Position numbers and translations under genes: made by a program. From the NCBI RefSeq assembly GCF_008831285.2, contig NC_045150.1, positions 9,684,001-9,748,000 on the forward strand: a stretch of 64,000 nucleotides of DNA, written 5' to 3'. Below the pieces are notes generated by a model. That model saw only the letters and a program-made list of their open reading frames with translations, was not told the origin of the DNA and made no database searches. Below are positions 38,160-50,500 of this stretch, one piece after another. Numbering within the stretch: position 1 is the stretch's first letter; each line of letters begins with the position of its first letter. The DNA is from Nymphaea colorata (lineage: Eukaryota > Streptophyta > Magnoliopsida > Nymphaeales > Nymphaeaceae).

Positions 38160-39174
38160 GAAACTAAAGATGCTTGATTCTTGAATGCATTGTTATCAAA
38201 CTGCCATTGTTTGCATTTTAAAAAAGTAACTCAAAAGAATCAAACTAACAACCAGACTCTCACTGACCCAAGTCCAATCCTTGCATGTTTGGCCTTGCAA
38301 AGGAGCCAAACTTCGTCCTAACCCGCTAATTCAAGCTCATCATAACTCAATCAGGATTTAGCGTTAAGGTGGATCACTTGGGCACACTGGTTTAACCCGT
38401 CAAACATCTGGTCCCACTTTTGTACTTCAAATTTGAATAGATTTTCTACCCATGTAGAACTGAAATTTCAATTTTCATTTCATATTTTTTTTCGGTGGGC
38501 ACAGTTATCTGATTTACTTGAGAGTCTTGCTTAATCAGATTCAGACGCATTGGGATCCATATTTCAAACTTTAAAACCAAATGCAGGTTCAAAATGGGTT
38601 CAATCCAGATTCAAGTACCCGAATCATGTACCAAACCTGAGACCAGTTTTAATTTTGATCCGTTTCGCCTTAGTGTAGTGGGTCCAACCAACTGGATCTA
38701 TCTTGTGGACATCTCCAATATTGTGAGAATTTTGAGCTAGTCTGGGTGTAGTCCCCACTTATTTCCGAACATTTGTCCAGCCTTTTCAAGGAGTAAGAAC
38801 CGGGTGCAATACAGCTGCACAAAAAAGTGTTAGAGATTTTGATAGTTAAACTTTAACAAACTTTTCTAAAATTTTGACCATAAAGATAAGATCTGCTTTA
38901 AAATGTGAATGTTGGATCTTAAAATTACTTGCCTGTTTTGATGGTACGAGGCGATATTAATGATTCAACTCTTCAAGATTCCTGCAATTTCCCGTTATAC
39001 AACGCCCTTATGTTGAAGAGACTTATTATTCAGGTAATGTTGTCATAATGTAGATCGCGTTTATACGCTTACAATTCTGAAAAGCAGTAGCAACTAAATA
39101 AACGAAATCAGCTCCAGTACATTGCACTAGGTCCTTGTATCTTTTGATGGGTAACTAGATAGCCTGATCGCTTC

Positions 39175-39350
39175 AAAGGGTTTAGCATAGTTGGTCGGGT
39201 TAGCTGCTAGTATAAGGCCAGTCATTGGTTCGATGCCCCTCTGTCTAAGCCCAAACATGCGTAAACCATAGGGGTGTGTGGGTTTACGCCTCCGAGCAGC
39301 GACAAAGTCTCTTGGTGTGGACGCCGTTCCTCTACGTCACAAACCAGGAA
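39175..39350 (+). mobile_element. tRNA-derived SINE-like copy
   Basis: An A-box-like stretch (TTTAGCATAGTTGGTCGGGT) is followed by the B box GGTTCGATGCC near 39226, then a body with GCAGCGACAAAGTCTCTTGG and an A-rich end near 39345. The 53191-53372 copy shares the head layout, the B-box position and GCGACTAAGTCTCT. This is the copy with the best preserved pol III boxes. Confidence 0.6.
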
Positions 39351-39866
39351 AAAGAAAAACCTTATTGAAGATGAAGATTTTGGCTGTCCCAAATTGGACC
39401 CAATTTCATTTTTGATGTTGGAGATGTTTGCGTCCCTGTTACTAGATGTGAAAACGTTGCAAAGTGGAACACCGTGTTTGGATAAGAGATGATCCGGATC
39501 CAGCTAACAAGCTTGCAATGCAAGCCCGGTTTTAATCCGATTCACCAACCAAATGGATCCAAATTATGCGACATACCAAATCCAACACTATTGTGACATC
39601 TCGAAATGATCCCCATTATGAAGTACATGCAAAATTTTCTATCAAAAGAATCGAAAACATACATTGAGGCCGTTGCCTCCTGCGGGTCTGGAAAACAAAT
39701 CCACACGGTGTGGTTTTTGTTTAATTTCCCATGAATATGAGATATGGGGGGATCTGAAATCCTTGTTTTGTGGGATCCAATTTTAAACAAACATTGAATC
39801 TCTATAATAACCGAAGACATACATTGTATATTCACATTTCCCACTGAAAAATCAGCATGCCCTAAA

Positions 39867-40327
39867 GGGGCGTTTGATTGCCTCTCATCTAAAATCTTCA
39901 GGATTTGAGAACCATGCATTTTAAGATGAGACTCAAGTATAGATCTTAGGCCTAACCTAAGATCTACTAATTTAATCAACCACAGATTTTACCATAAAAC
40001 TATTATTATATTAATAATAACATGTCATATCACATCCACATCCGTAGATTTCAAATGTACAGTAATCAATTGCCCATAGAAATCTATTTTACTAATCAAA
40101 ACCAAGCTGATTAAATATGTTACAAAACTAGTGATCGCTGTCAGGGGTGAAGCCATTTTCCTTGGACCCAGTAGTATTTTCAAAACTCGTGCAAAGGCCC
40201 AACAATACTTTTTTTCAGAATTTTATCATAAGGCAAATTAAAAAAATTCAAGTTACTCCGCAGTCTTGCATGCAAGGGATTTCGTATCAGCCTCGGATAT
40301 GAGGTCTAAGACTATCAAACACACCCG
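39867..40327. mobile_element. Tourist-like MITE
   Basis: The left end GGGGCGTTTGATTG and right end CTATCAAACACACCCG are inverted repeats of the GGG-TGTTTGAT class common in plant MITEs. AAA flanks both sides (39864-39866 and 40328-40330) and may be a target duplication. The interior is AT-rich with no transposase. Confidence 0.5.
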
Positions 40328-41004
40328 AAAGAACAATAACCTGAGACACGAAGGATTCTAATTACCAGGGAAATGGTCCATGTTCTACAAGAAAGACTAG
40401 TTTTGTGCCGCAGCGTGAGTGATAATTCAAGAGACTTATAGACCCGAGACGCTTCTCAGATCTTCCTACAGTCCAACGCCATTACCTTGACCGCCTCTTG
40501 TTGCTCTTCTGATCAGCTGAGTCCTCCAGCTAGAAGGATCAGCCACAATGCCGAGTTCAAATGGATAATTGGCAGAAAGGAATTTGGCCATGCTGACCAA
40601 AACCAAGTGAGCATTTCAACAACGACTTTATTATCATACCACTAAACTCCAGCATGAACACAATTTCCTTTCCTTCAACACAGCCAGAGAAAACTTGCGC
40701 AGTCATAGAACAAACAGGTACTCAAAAGGAAAAACATCCATGACAACATCTCCCTTAAATCACATGGATACTTCAGTAAGGTCTAATCTCCCATGTTGTC
40801 ACACCTGTACTTAAAGTGGGTATTTGGACACATTTAGGTACTTTTTAGATCGAAGCGAATGTAAACTTCTTAATTTTACTTGTTTTAATTTTTTCTAACT
40901 CAGTTTTCATTATGTTTTTTAGGGTTGCTCACTAACATATAATGTTTTTATTTATGTTACTTTTTATTTAAATGATGCATTCATTTTTTTGTGCTAATTT
41001 TCAC

Positions 41005-41034
41005 GCACACACACACACACACACATATATATAT
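41005..41034. repeat. Compound (CA)n(TA)n microsatellite
   Basis: ACACAC run followed by ATATAT in intergenic sequence. Confidence 0.9.
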
Positions 41035-42688
41035 GATTTATTCGCATCCATTACCCATATAACTTAGTCTTCCCCTTGAAGTTATGACCCCAAGTTGCAT
41101 TACAAACTAGATTTCTTATATCACCCGCAGAGGAGCACACATCACTTGAATCTGCATTTCTTTACCATTATGAAATTCCACGTTCTTATTTTTCTATAAG
41201 CACCATATGGCCATAAAAAATGTCATTTTCTAGCATGCATTCAACCACTTGCTTTTGATTTTAAGCTCCCATCACCAACTCCACATCTCCATGACACAAG
41301 CCCCAACTTCTATCTTGCAATCACATTTTACTCCCAACAAGCACAAAAAAATAATGCCGTTTTGTTAAAACCAGGTTTTAGTGAAAACTTGGGTTTTTCA
41401 CCAGTTTAAAAGTTTCAGTTTAAATTTCAAAATTACATTGTGATACTTAAAAATTGGATGGGATGCTCACATCAGATTTCTCCCCAACCAAAAAATCCTA
41501 ACTCCACCATTGTTTTTGAAGACATTATTTGGTCAAAAATGAATTTTACACAAAACTAATTTCGATTAGTTGCGCCTAAACACGCATTAAACACCGTTAT
41601 AGCACTAGGCAAATCGAAGCTTTGCCTCTAAAACAGTGTTTAAAGATATGTACTACCAAGATATGCTCACAGATTTTTTTGTGATGAAATTACTCCATTG
41701 AAAAGGCCCCAAGAGTGTTCACTTGGCCTTATGGTGTCACCTGATGACAGTTTAACGAAATGTTCAAGGCTCGAGAACTGGTAGAGCCAAAGAGAAAAAA
41801 GAGTGACGTAAACTTAGAGCCACATATGACGCAGGTGGGCATGCGCTAATGATGCAAGCAGGCATCTCTTGCTTTAAACCTTAAGCTACAAGACGTCAAG
41901 TGCAGAGCCCAACTAGGTGGGGAACAGTTCTTGTTGGCATGCAATAAACAAAAATACTGTTCTACAACTTCCACAGTTTAGTACTTTGAATTTTAAACTT
42001 TCTTCAAAATCTTGTTTGCACATCGAAGCAGTTCCGTTCAAAGCAGAGGACTTTCAGGTTCTAACGCGGTTAGAGATTTGAAAAAAATGTCTTTGTTTTC
42101 TAAACTGTCAATGCACAGCATCGTTTCTAATTACATTGACTTTGGGCAATCTCCCGGCGAGACAAAGAGGCCAAGTTGCTTTATTTTGCTAGACTTAATT
42201 TTTTCTTGTCTCTCCAAATTGGACTGTAGGGCCAGTGGAGCCATCAATGAGATGAATGCCATTAAACTTATGGTGACAGACCAACCGTAGCACCATACCT
42301 GATCTTTAATGGCTTTTAAAGCCTGTACTCCGCTCTCACACATCCGTGCACAAGCGTGGCCGTGGTTGGCTTCATCTCCACCAACTGCCATGAGTCACCA
42401 GGTTTACTTTCACAGGCAAATTGAGGATGCAATACGGCGTTTGATTTTTCTATCAAAGTTTTTTCCAGATTTCGGATCAAAGAAACCCCATGAGAGCAGC
42501 GTGAGCTCTGGAGTAGTAGCTTAATATGATTTTCTGACATTCGTTCTCTTTTTTTGTTCCCTAGAGAAATGGAAAAAACTCTACCTGGGCCTAGTAAAGG
42601 AGCCAAATGAATGTAAAATAGATTCAACTCAGTTTTTCGTGGATGATTACAGAAATGGGTTTGTAAAACATGAGTCTTGCTCGTATTC

Positions 42689-42740
42689 AAGGGCATAGTA
42701 TAGTTGGTAGGATTGGTGGGCCTGTTAATAGTTTATCTAG
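42689..42740 (+). repeat. SINE-like head fragment
   Basis: GGGCATAGTATAGTTGGTAG followed by GATTGGTGGGCC resembles the heads at 24055, 39175 and 50411. No B box follows, so only the 5' part is recognisable. Confidence 0.4.
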
Positions 42741-42877
42741 TCTACCCAAGTCTCAAAACATCTGCAACCTTGGAGAGGAGAAGGGCTTCGGCTCTTCTTC
42801 GGACAGCTTCTGCTGACTCGAGCTTGGGCTTTGGCTTTTCTTTGAGCAGGCTTTTCTTTGAGCAGCTTAAACAACAG

Positions 42878-42878
<1 letters not shown>

Positions 42879-42931
<53 letters not shown>
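42879..42931. repeat. (TA)n microsatellite
   Basis: About 52 bases of pure TA followed by a short AC run; the longest dinucleotide array in the window. Confidence 0.95.
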
Positions 42932-42933
<2 letters not shown>

Positions 42934-44065
42934 ACACACATACGTACAGTTACAAGTCCTCGACCAGAGTAGCCTTGCCTCCGTTGTAGATGGTTTCTGC
43001 CATTCTCTGGGGGCACATGATCCTCAATGGGGGCCCCTTGTTGGGATGTGGCGGGGAAGCATGTAGACGTTGCGCGGTGAAGGTGTTATGCAAATTTTAC
43101 TGTGCCGAATCCAATTCAAATCTAAATGTCCATGTATCAGCTGCGCCCGCGTCTTTAATGTCGACAATATTTTTTTAATACCTTTCATGTGCCTGACGAT
43201 GAACGTGGCATGGATGGTCTCCTGCCTCCACAACTCTCCTGTGGACGAGATTCTCATTTCTCTGTACCAAATGTCCCTTTTCGTTCCGACTCCCCCTTTT
43301 ACCCATGACTGTGAAAAACGGAGCTCAGTTTCATGAATTTTTTAATGGAGCAAGTAAAGCACCAGGAAGTGGCGTTCTTCTGAGCCCGACTTGCATTAGT
43401 TTGCTGACATATAGAAGGTTACTGGTGTTTAGGGAGAGGCAGAGGGAGAGAGCATCAAGAACCACACCGCTTTGCAGTTTCACTGCCAAGAGGAAGACTG
43501 CAGGAGAACCCAGACTTGAAAGAATTGTTGAGCGCAGAATGGTAGGTTTGGGACACAAGCTCTTCACTTGGAATGTCCTTCACCTGCTCTCCTCTATCTA
43601 AAGGATTTTTTTTTGCTCTATTATGTCTCTTCAGCCATTCTGCTTGAGACAAATAGTCCTGCCTCAGCTCGAATTGACTCCGCAGGTGCTGCAACTTGGC
43701 TGTTCATAAGCGGCCCAGAAAAGCCCAAACAAGATAAACTTCAAATTGGCATTCCACAGGAAAAAGGGTTCAGTTGATTTGCTTGCTGATGAAGCTCGTT
43801 CTTAGTGTCTTATTTGAGAAAAGTTCAAAGAACCACATTCAGCACTCATCCAGCTCTCTCTCTCTTTCTATGTGGGAAGATGGCAGCTCATGAACAAAAG
43901 ATTAAGGTGCCTCTGTATTAGTTCCGGAATATAAGGTGCCATGGTTGGATCCTTAGAAATTGAAACAAAAAATCGAAGGACAGGAGCAGAGCGGCTTTGG
44001 AGTTTGAGATGTGAAAGGACTGCTCAAATTTAACGTGGTAGTGGCAAGGACTAAGACCCTGGCCC

Positions 44066-44087
44066 AGAGAGAGAGAGAGAGAGAGAG
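44066..44087. repeat. (GA)n microsatellite
   Basis: A pure GA run in intergenic sequence. Confidence 0.9.
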
Positions 44088-46553
44088 TTTCAGGATTCAT
44101 ATCAAAAAGCCGAGAGGAATTGTAAGTTAAATAAACAGAAGATTACGACTCTTCAATTCTTTTTTCTGAAATCTGTTCTCTACTTGTGATTATTGCTCGT
44201 AGGTATGTTGTATAACTAAATGGCATTGGATGAAACTCATGTCTATGTCTGTGATTATCGGCTAGCAGTCCCAACCTATGAATTGTGAACCAGAACAAAT
44301 TAGCAATTAAATTGTGGGGAATTGCTACGAATTGTAACAGCCAAAGAAGATTACTGAGCTCCCATCATGAAAGAACCTTTTCCATTTTCATCCGTATCAC
44401 AACCTACAGCTCTTTTCAAGCAATTGACTTGTACAGCCACAACACTTTTTTGATGAGTGAGGATCACGGCAGAGCTACGCCTGACAGTAAACAGTCAGGG
44501 TTTCCTCCCTGACAGTGAGTAGCTACCCTTTATCCAAGATGATGGACGGATAACCACCATGTCTAGAACTAAACACTCTCTGCCATTTATTGACATATGC
44601 TCTACAGACACCATGGATTTGCAGCATATGGTGACCCTCTTCAAACAGAGGCAATCCTTACCACGGCGGTCTCGATTTCACAGAGACACATTTAATGACC
44701 AAAGATAAACTGGAAATGGAGGCAAAGATGAAGGAGAAATCGTCAGGATCCTATGGTACCTCTGACCTGATCCTCACTAATTTCTGATTACACACTGCCA
44801 CTCTCTGATGCACAGTCCTTCTCTGTCACCTGTTATCGTCTGTCCATGTTTACACAGGCCCAAGTCATTTCCTCATGTGCAGTCAAAGCTCATTGATTAC
44901 TTGAAAAAACCACTTTCTACCACACAAACATCATGTCACCGAGTCACAGTAAGGCACAAGCCGCACAACCGAACCAACTACAGCAATTGAAACTTAGCTA
45001 AGAAAAGAAGGTGCTTAAGTTGGGATGCTGTCAGCGTACAGATGACACATTTAGGGTAAGTTAAGGCGTACAAAGCCAGCCTTTCTTCGTTCTTTTGGCC
45101 GTGACAGAGTCAAAACCAAGACACAAAGGGCCGTCACTGGCGTAAACACTGACACAGTTGTTGGCATTACAGACCGAGGCTTAGGAGAGCTCCCACAGGC
45201 ATCTCATGGCCATCGATTCAAGAGAACTGAGTCTCTGGTTCACCGTGCCCAGGCTGGCCCTTTGACCCATACCATCTTTCCCGACGCCGCTGGTTCACTG
45301 TCTACTTTATTGCAAAGAAGAAGAAAAGTGTTGATCTTAGCATGGCTGGTTCCTTGCGCTGAAAAGAACAAATAAAAGATAAAGGTAAGCCAAAAATTAA
45401 ATTCTTTGTCTAAAGGAAGATGATACCTTTGTTAAAAGTCTTCACACAAGTGCAAGACGGTCTCCCAGAGATTGGACCACATGAGTTCCAGGCCTAGAAA
45501 GACCGAAACGAGAGAAAGAAAAGGAAAAGGAGAGAAAAAAGAAACCATTGCTAAGGAAAGAAAATAAAAGAAGAGGAAAAAAAAAAAAAGATAAAGAAAG
45601 CACCCCCTGTGTCAACCACCTTACTGTCTGTGCTCTTTACTTTCAACCCCCTTTAGGGGAAATTTCCGAGCAACCAACCGGCCATAGTCAGCACTGAATC
45701 GAGTCTTGCTGCATAAAACAAGAGAAGGAATTTCTGTAGAATTCTGTAATCGGTTATGCAACCAGAATTCTGTACAAATCTGATTCATACTCAGGAATAT
45801 TGGCATTGTTGTTTTTATTTATATTCTGTATATTTATACATATTTTAATAAAAGCAACTCTCCCCAAGATTTTTTTTTCCAAGGAAAAGCCAAAAAACTC
45901 CCAAGATCTGCAAAATTTCGCACAAGGCATGTAAATCCTTTTGGTAGGGATCTTGTTGCTAAAGCCTCAAGCCACTTGCGAAGCTTTACAGATGACTGGC
46001 AGAAAGCTTGCTTTTTCTTGGTGCAAAATCAAATTTTCTTGATGCTTATTTTGATGTGTGATTCTTTCTTTAAAAAGCATGCTTTTATTTTAAAACCTAC
46101 CCGCATGAGCGATGCATTAGTACAAAAAGGCTCTACCCAAGTACATCTAAGCAAAACACAACCGGACAAACGGTTCCTCCATCAACTGCTTCTCTTAGCA
46201 AACTACATAAAACACAGTAGAGAAACCTACAAAGGTCCTAGAACTTCGCTGTCAAGAGAAGAGACAAGCTACTAAGGGCGAAGTAAAAGAACATCAGGTT
46301 CAGGAAAGTAAAGACTTCATGGCACCAGTTTAATCCCCAACTTACCATATTAAAATCAAGAACAGCAGAGTGGTCCTTGAAGATGGAGACGATACGGTGA
46401 CAAAAACGTCCCGGGACGCTCTCTGTCACAAACAATTTTAATATTATACCGTATACGTATAGGATACGGTACGTAAGATACCTGCTCCTGCCGCTGGGCT
46501 GCCCGAGGTTGAGGAGAAGACTCACCGGCTCACATGACTCCCTGCAGAAACTG

Positions 46554-46561
46554 TATAAAAT
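46554..46561 (+). promoter_or_regulatory. TATA box of the MAKR gene
   Basis: TATAAAAT preceded by CTG lies 216 bases upstream of the MAKR start codon. Transcription would start near 46585-46590. That places it at or just past the upstream in-frame ATG at 46584, which favours the ATG at 46770. Confidence 0.55.
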
Positions 46562-46769
46562 AATCAAGTCAAGTGAAAAATAAATGAGGGAGAGACGGAT
46601 GGTGCTATTCTCGCTACTGTCAAAAGCCCGCTTGCTCTGCCCTGAGGCAAAAGGAGGCCATCCTCTGTCACCACGTTTAGCCCTCGGCTGCCCCACCACC
46701 ATTAACACCACCACCAAGCTCTTTTACAACTATCCTGTACTTGCCTTCTCCCCTCTGGCTCTCCCAACT

Positions 46770-48114
46770 ATGGAAGTTTTCAGTATGCTGAGGTACTGGC
46801 GGGGAGGAGGAGGAGGAGGTGGTGGTGGTGGTGGTGGAGGTAGTGCTGGTACTCCTGCCACCACCATCTCCGCCACCGCCTTGCAGCCGAGCTATGACGA
46901 TGGGCCATTTTTCGACCTGGAGTTCTCCGTCCCGGACGAGGAAGAGGGGAGGAGCAGCAATAGCAGCAGCACCACGAGCAGCGGAGGGGATGGGGAAGGT
47001 GCAGAGGATGAGGAGGCCAGGGACTCTTTAACGGAGATCAAGTCGTTTGACGTCACCGTGTCGGATAACGGGCAGACGGACTCGAACCACTCGCCCGCTG
47101 CTGAGGACGACGACGAGGAGCTCTTTATCAAGGGACGGCTTGTCCCTCTGGAGCCCTCCGGGGCGGCCGTAATCTTCAACGACGAGTCTCAAGGGAAACA
47201 GGCTCAGTTTCCCGTGTCTTTCCTGAAGTCAGCCACTAGGTTCAGGGTTTTCTTCCTGGGCCTGAAGAAACACCCTCAGCTTCCAGCCGCCAACTCCGCC
47301 GCCGCCGCCGCTACAGTGACTCCTCCGGCTGAGTCCCCCGCCGGAGAAACGGCTGAGGATATCGCGTCGACGAAGGCGAAGCAGCACCAAAGCCGGTTCT
47401 TTACTGTGAAGCTCAAGGTGGAGGAGGCACCTTTGGCGTCACTTTTCACGAGGGATAACTCGCGGAGCGGGAGCAAGGCCAAGGACACGCCGGAGTCGGG
47501 TGGAGATTCCGGCCAAGCACAGCCGGGCGGCCTCACGGAGGAGGCGAAGCGGGCGAAGGTAGTCATGCAGCGGTATCTGAAGGCGATCAAGCCACTGTAC
47601 GAGCGCGTCTCCAAGAAGCACGGCGAGAAGGTGAGCATCTCCGGCCACCTGAGTCTTGCTACCCCGGCGAAGCCCGCGTCACCGGAGGCCGCACCTGAAA
47701 CAACTCCGGCGTCCGCCGCCCCCGCCGCTCCTCCGTCGAGGCAGGGGAGCCTCCCGGCCGGACTCCGTGTCGTCTACAAGCGTCTCGGTAAGAGTCGCTC
47801 TGCATCGGCCTCCGCAGCCCCGACGGTGTTTGTGCAGTCGCAGAGGCGAGATGACTCGCTTCTGCAGCAGCAAGACGGGATCCAGAGCGCCATCGCTCAC
47901 TGCAAGCGGTCGCTAAAATCCGTCAACGGTTAGTATCTCCCCTCCATCTTTAGCTCAGCTTCCACACAGTTTCATGGCGTCTTGACTGTTGTCTCATTCT
48001 CGCTCTGCTTCCTCTTTCTTATTAAATGTTGCAGAGCCTCCGCCATCCTCGAACTCTCAGAAGGAGAAAGTGGAGGAACGGAACAGAGAAACCGGAGGCG
48101 ATTCTACTTATTGA
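46770..48114 (+). CDS. Membrane-associated kinase regulator, MAKR2/BKI1 family
   Basis: Two exons (46770-47928 and 48035-48114) joined by a 106-base GT-AG intron give 412 residues. The N terminus MEVFSMLRYWRGGG, the signature DDGPFFDLEFSVPDEEE at ~43-59, the FPVSFLKSATRFRVFFLGLKK block at 147-167, the KLKVEEAPLASLFTRDNS block and the C-terminal DGIQSAIAHCKRSLKS at 369-384 are the ordered motifs of MAKR proteins. Basic stretches anchor these to the plasma membrane, and the C-terminal helix binds receptor kinases such as BRI1 in the related BKI1. A 13-Gly run (12-24) is coded by GGA/GGT repeats. Reading past the donor gives an immediate stop, while splicing adds 26 codons ending DSTY. The in-frame ATGs at 46584 and 46599 would add 57-62 residues with no family likeness. 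Which MAKR paralogue this is remains uncertain. Confidence 0.88.
46803..46845 (+). repeat. GGA/GGT repeat encoding poly-Gly in the MAKR gene
   Basis: The repeat encodes the 13-glycine run after MEVFSMLRYWR. It is a likely source of allelic length variation. Confidence 0.85.
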
Positions 48115-50410
48115 TGACCCGACGGTGTGTAGATGTCACCACTCTGTAAAAAAAAATCACAGATTAGGATTATAAAACAAGATCCAAATGTAGCAAGAAT
48201 CGTCTGCCCACTCGGCGGATCTCTTTTTTTCTTCTTGTTCTTGATTTTGTAGACAAGTTAGGTGTAGAATACATCAGATCCTCCGCTAACTTTAGTGAGT
48301 GCTTCTTTCTTTCTCTATTATCTCGAAATTTAAGTCTTTTTACTGGTAATAATCTGATTAGATCTTTACATATTATCGAACTTCTGTAGCGAATATAACC
48401 AAGAGCTTTTTCACGCTCTGATCGACAACAAGCAAGCGGCTGTGAAGCATCTCAGTAATTCTTTTTTACGAATGCTGTGAGTCCTTTTTGCTCATTCGGC
48501 CTCGGTTTTACCGGGAGGGTAGGAGGATGGCGGCAATAGTCCGAGAAAGCGAGTGAGAGTCGGTTCTCGTGAGCTCCTGGTGTTTTCAGGCAGAAATTTG
48601 TCTCATCTCTTTATCTCTCCGCCCTCTTGGACTTGTTCCCGGCTTCGTCTTTTCATTCGGCTCTGTTTTCGTCGCGTTCTTCCATAGTTTTTATTCCTTC
48701 CGTTTTCTGTTTTCGTCTCTTTCTTGCTCCCCACAACAGAGCGAGCAATAGAGAGAGAAAGTAAACAGCGAAGGCGTCAGTCAAGTGGGGAACGTCTTCT
48801 CTCCCTTGAGCGCGCGTGCAGAGGCGCGCAGAGGACGCTGCCCTCCACCGGAGATCAATCTCCTCTTTTTCATCGCTTTCCGCCATTTCGTACTCTGCCT
48901 CTCTCTCCTGCACTTTGTATGATCGATTCTTGAGTGATGTCTCTCCATCAATGGAGATTGAATTTGACGAAATGTCCCCGGAGAATCCACTGAACAATGG
49001 TGCTGAGACTTGAAAGAAGTTCCTTTTCCTGCTGGTTGATTGGCGGATATAGCGCTGTCGTTTTCTCCTTCCTCCGCTACCCTTTTCTCTGTTCCTGCGC
49101 GCAATGATGCCCGTCGCCTAGAGAAACTCGTAATTTACCGCGCCCTCTTCCTCTCGCGAGATCCGTCACGGCGCCGTTTTTATTGAAGGCCAAATGCCAT
49201 CATGATCTCATCACCCCATTCACTTCCCTTCCTCTCCAAAACGCCGTTCTATCTCCGGGAATCATTCCTCGGAAACCGTCGGAATCCGGCGGATTTGGAA
49301 AAGGAGATCCATGATGGCGCTCTCGCTGCTATCCAACACGTGTTTCATTTCATATTATGGATCCGCTCAAGGTTTTGACGGGTCTCTCCGCCGTGGAGCC
49401 CACAAAATTTTGAGACCCTGTTTCTTTTTGGATCCCCCTACTGCAAATGACGCTTATCGGGTTTAGAGCTGATGTAACTTATTTTCGGGTTCGGGGCTTT
49501 GATTAAGACATGATATGAAGGGTTGTTGTCGGATCCAGATCTCGACCGCTCGGATAAGAACTTGGATCAGGATCCGAGCACGTGTCGACGATTTCCGAAA
49601 GCAAAAGTGGACTTTTCAGGAAAACTTCTGACGAACTGCATAATTTCTCGTGTCAAACATGAAACAGTAATTAAAATTTCTGCAACTGTTTGTGTTTGAA
49701 TGGGCATGATAATGTGCAAATGTCTCAGTTTCCAGATTTGTTATCCGAGCAATCAAACGCGCCTTAATACTTCTACCAATTTTGTTTAATATATAAAGCA
49801 GCAGGAGAGAAAACTTTAGAAGCAAGCTTTTTTTTGGTAATTATAGGTTTACTTTTATTTGAACGTAACAAGTTGTCACTTTCTCATAAATCTATCTTAA
49901 AAATCAATCTTCTACATTTTTTTTTAAGTAAATTCATAAAACAATAACAATTGAGGCAAACAATAACCGTGTCATATGAATCATATCTCTTGTTTCATAA
50001 ATTTACAATACATTTTTTTCTACCAAACACCTTATGTTTAATAAATCATATCTCTTGTTTGAATATGGGATTTAGTTAAAACATTCATGGAGCTCTCTCA
50101 TTACGTGTTCTAAAAACATGTATTCCAACAACATTTTTATTATCAGTCTCCCTCCACATTGGCTTTCACCTGTCTGGCATTCTCTCACTTAAGGTTGGTA
50201 CCTTAAGTTTAAGATTTTGCATGAAAGCCATATGGGAATTCCATTCTGATTATAAGGCAAGTACTTGGATTCGATTACATTTTTCTTGCCATCTGAATCT
50301 GGATCCGTACCTAGATCCAATTAGTTTATTCCCAACTAGTCGGATACAATAACAGTTAGATCTCAAGTCCATCTCGTTCACATCCTCTTTTTTAGCTCAT
50401 GTCCCTGAGG

Positions 50411-50500
50411 AACACAACATAGCTAGTCTAGCAGGTGGGCCAGTCAGAGCTCGATCGTCATAGTTCGATTCTCATGACCACCACACCTCTGGATTGCAAT
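50411..50500 (+). repeat. SINE-like copy
   Basis: ACATAGCTAGTCTAGCAGGT, GGGCCAGTCAGAGCTCGATC and a B-box-like AGTTCGATTCTC follow the same order as the head of the 24055 insert (GTGGGCCACTCAAAGCTCAA). Confidence 0.5.

Larger units (their letters stand above)
29870..46540. other. 16.7 kb gene-poor, repeat-rich region
   Basis: No gene is recognised on either strand. Supported contents are the TRIM element at 31373-31772, a plastid DNA insert at 36680-37043, a MITE at 39867-40327, SINE-like copies at 39175 and 42689, and many TA, GA and AC microsatellites. Open frames up to 145 codons (such as minus 39542-39979 and minus 42131-42391) overlap repeats or lack family motifs. The last few hundred bases before 46550 belong to the MAKR promoter. 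Confidence 0.5.

Noticed and set aside
39542-39979. 145-codon minus-strand open frame
   Set aside because: No family motif is seen, and its start lies within the MITE at 39867-40327.
42131-42391. 86-codon minus-strand frame with a hydrophobic stretch
   Set aside because: There is no homology I can name, no supporting exons nearby, and competing frames on the other strand.
47276-47638. 120-codon antisense frame inside the MAKR gene
   Set aside because: It is a shadow of the GC-rich MAKR coding sequence, whose own frame carries family motifs.
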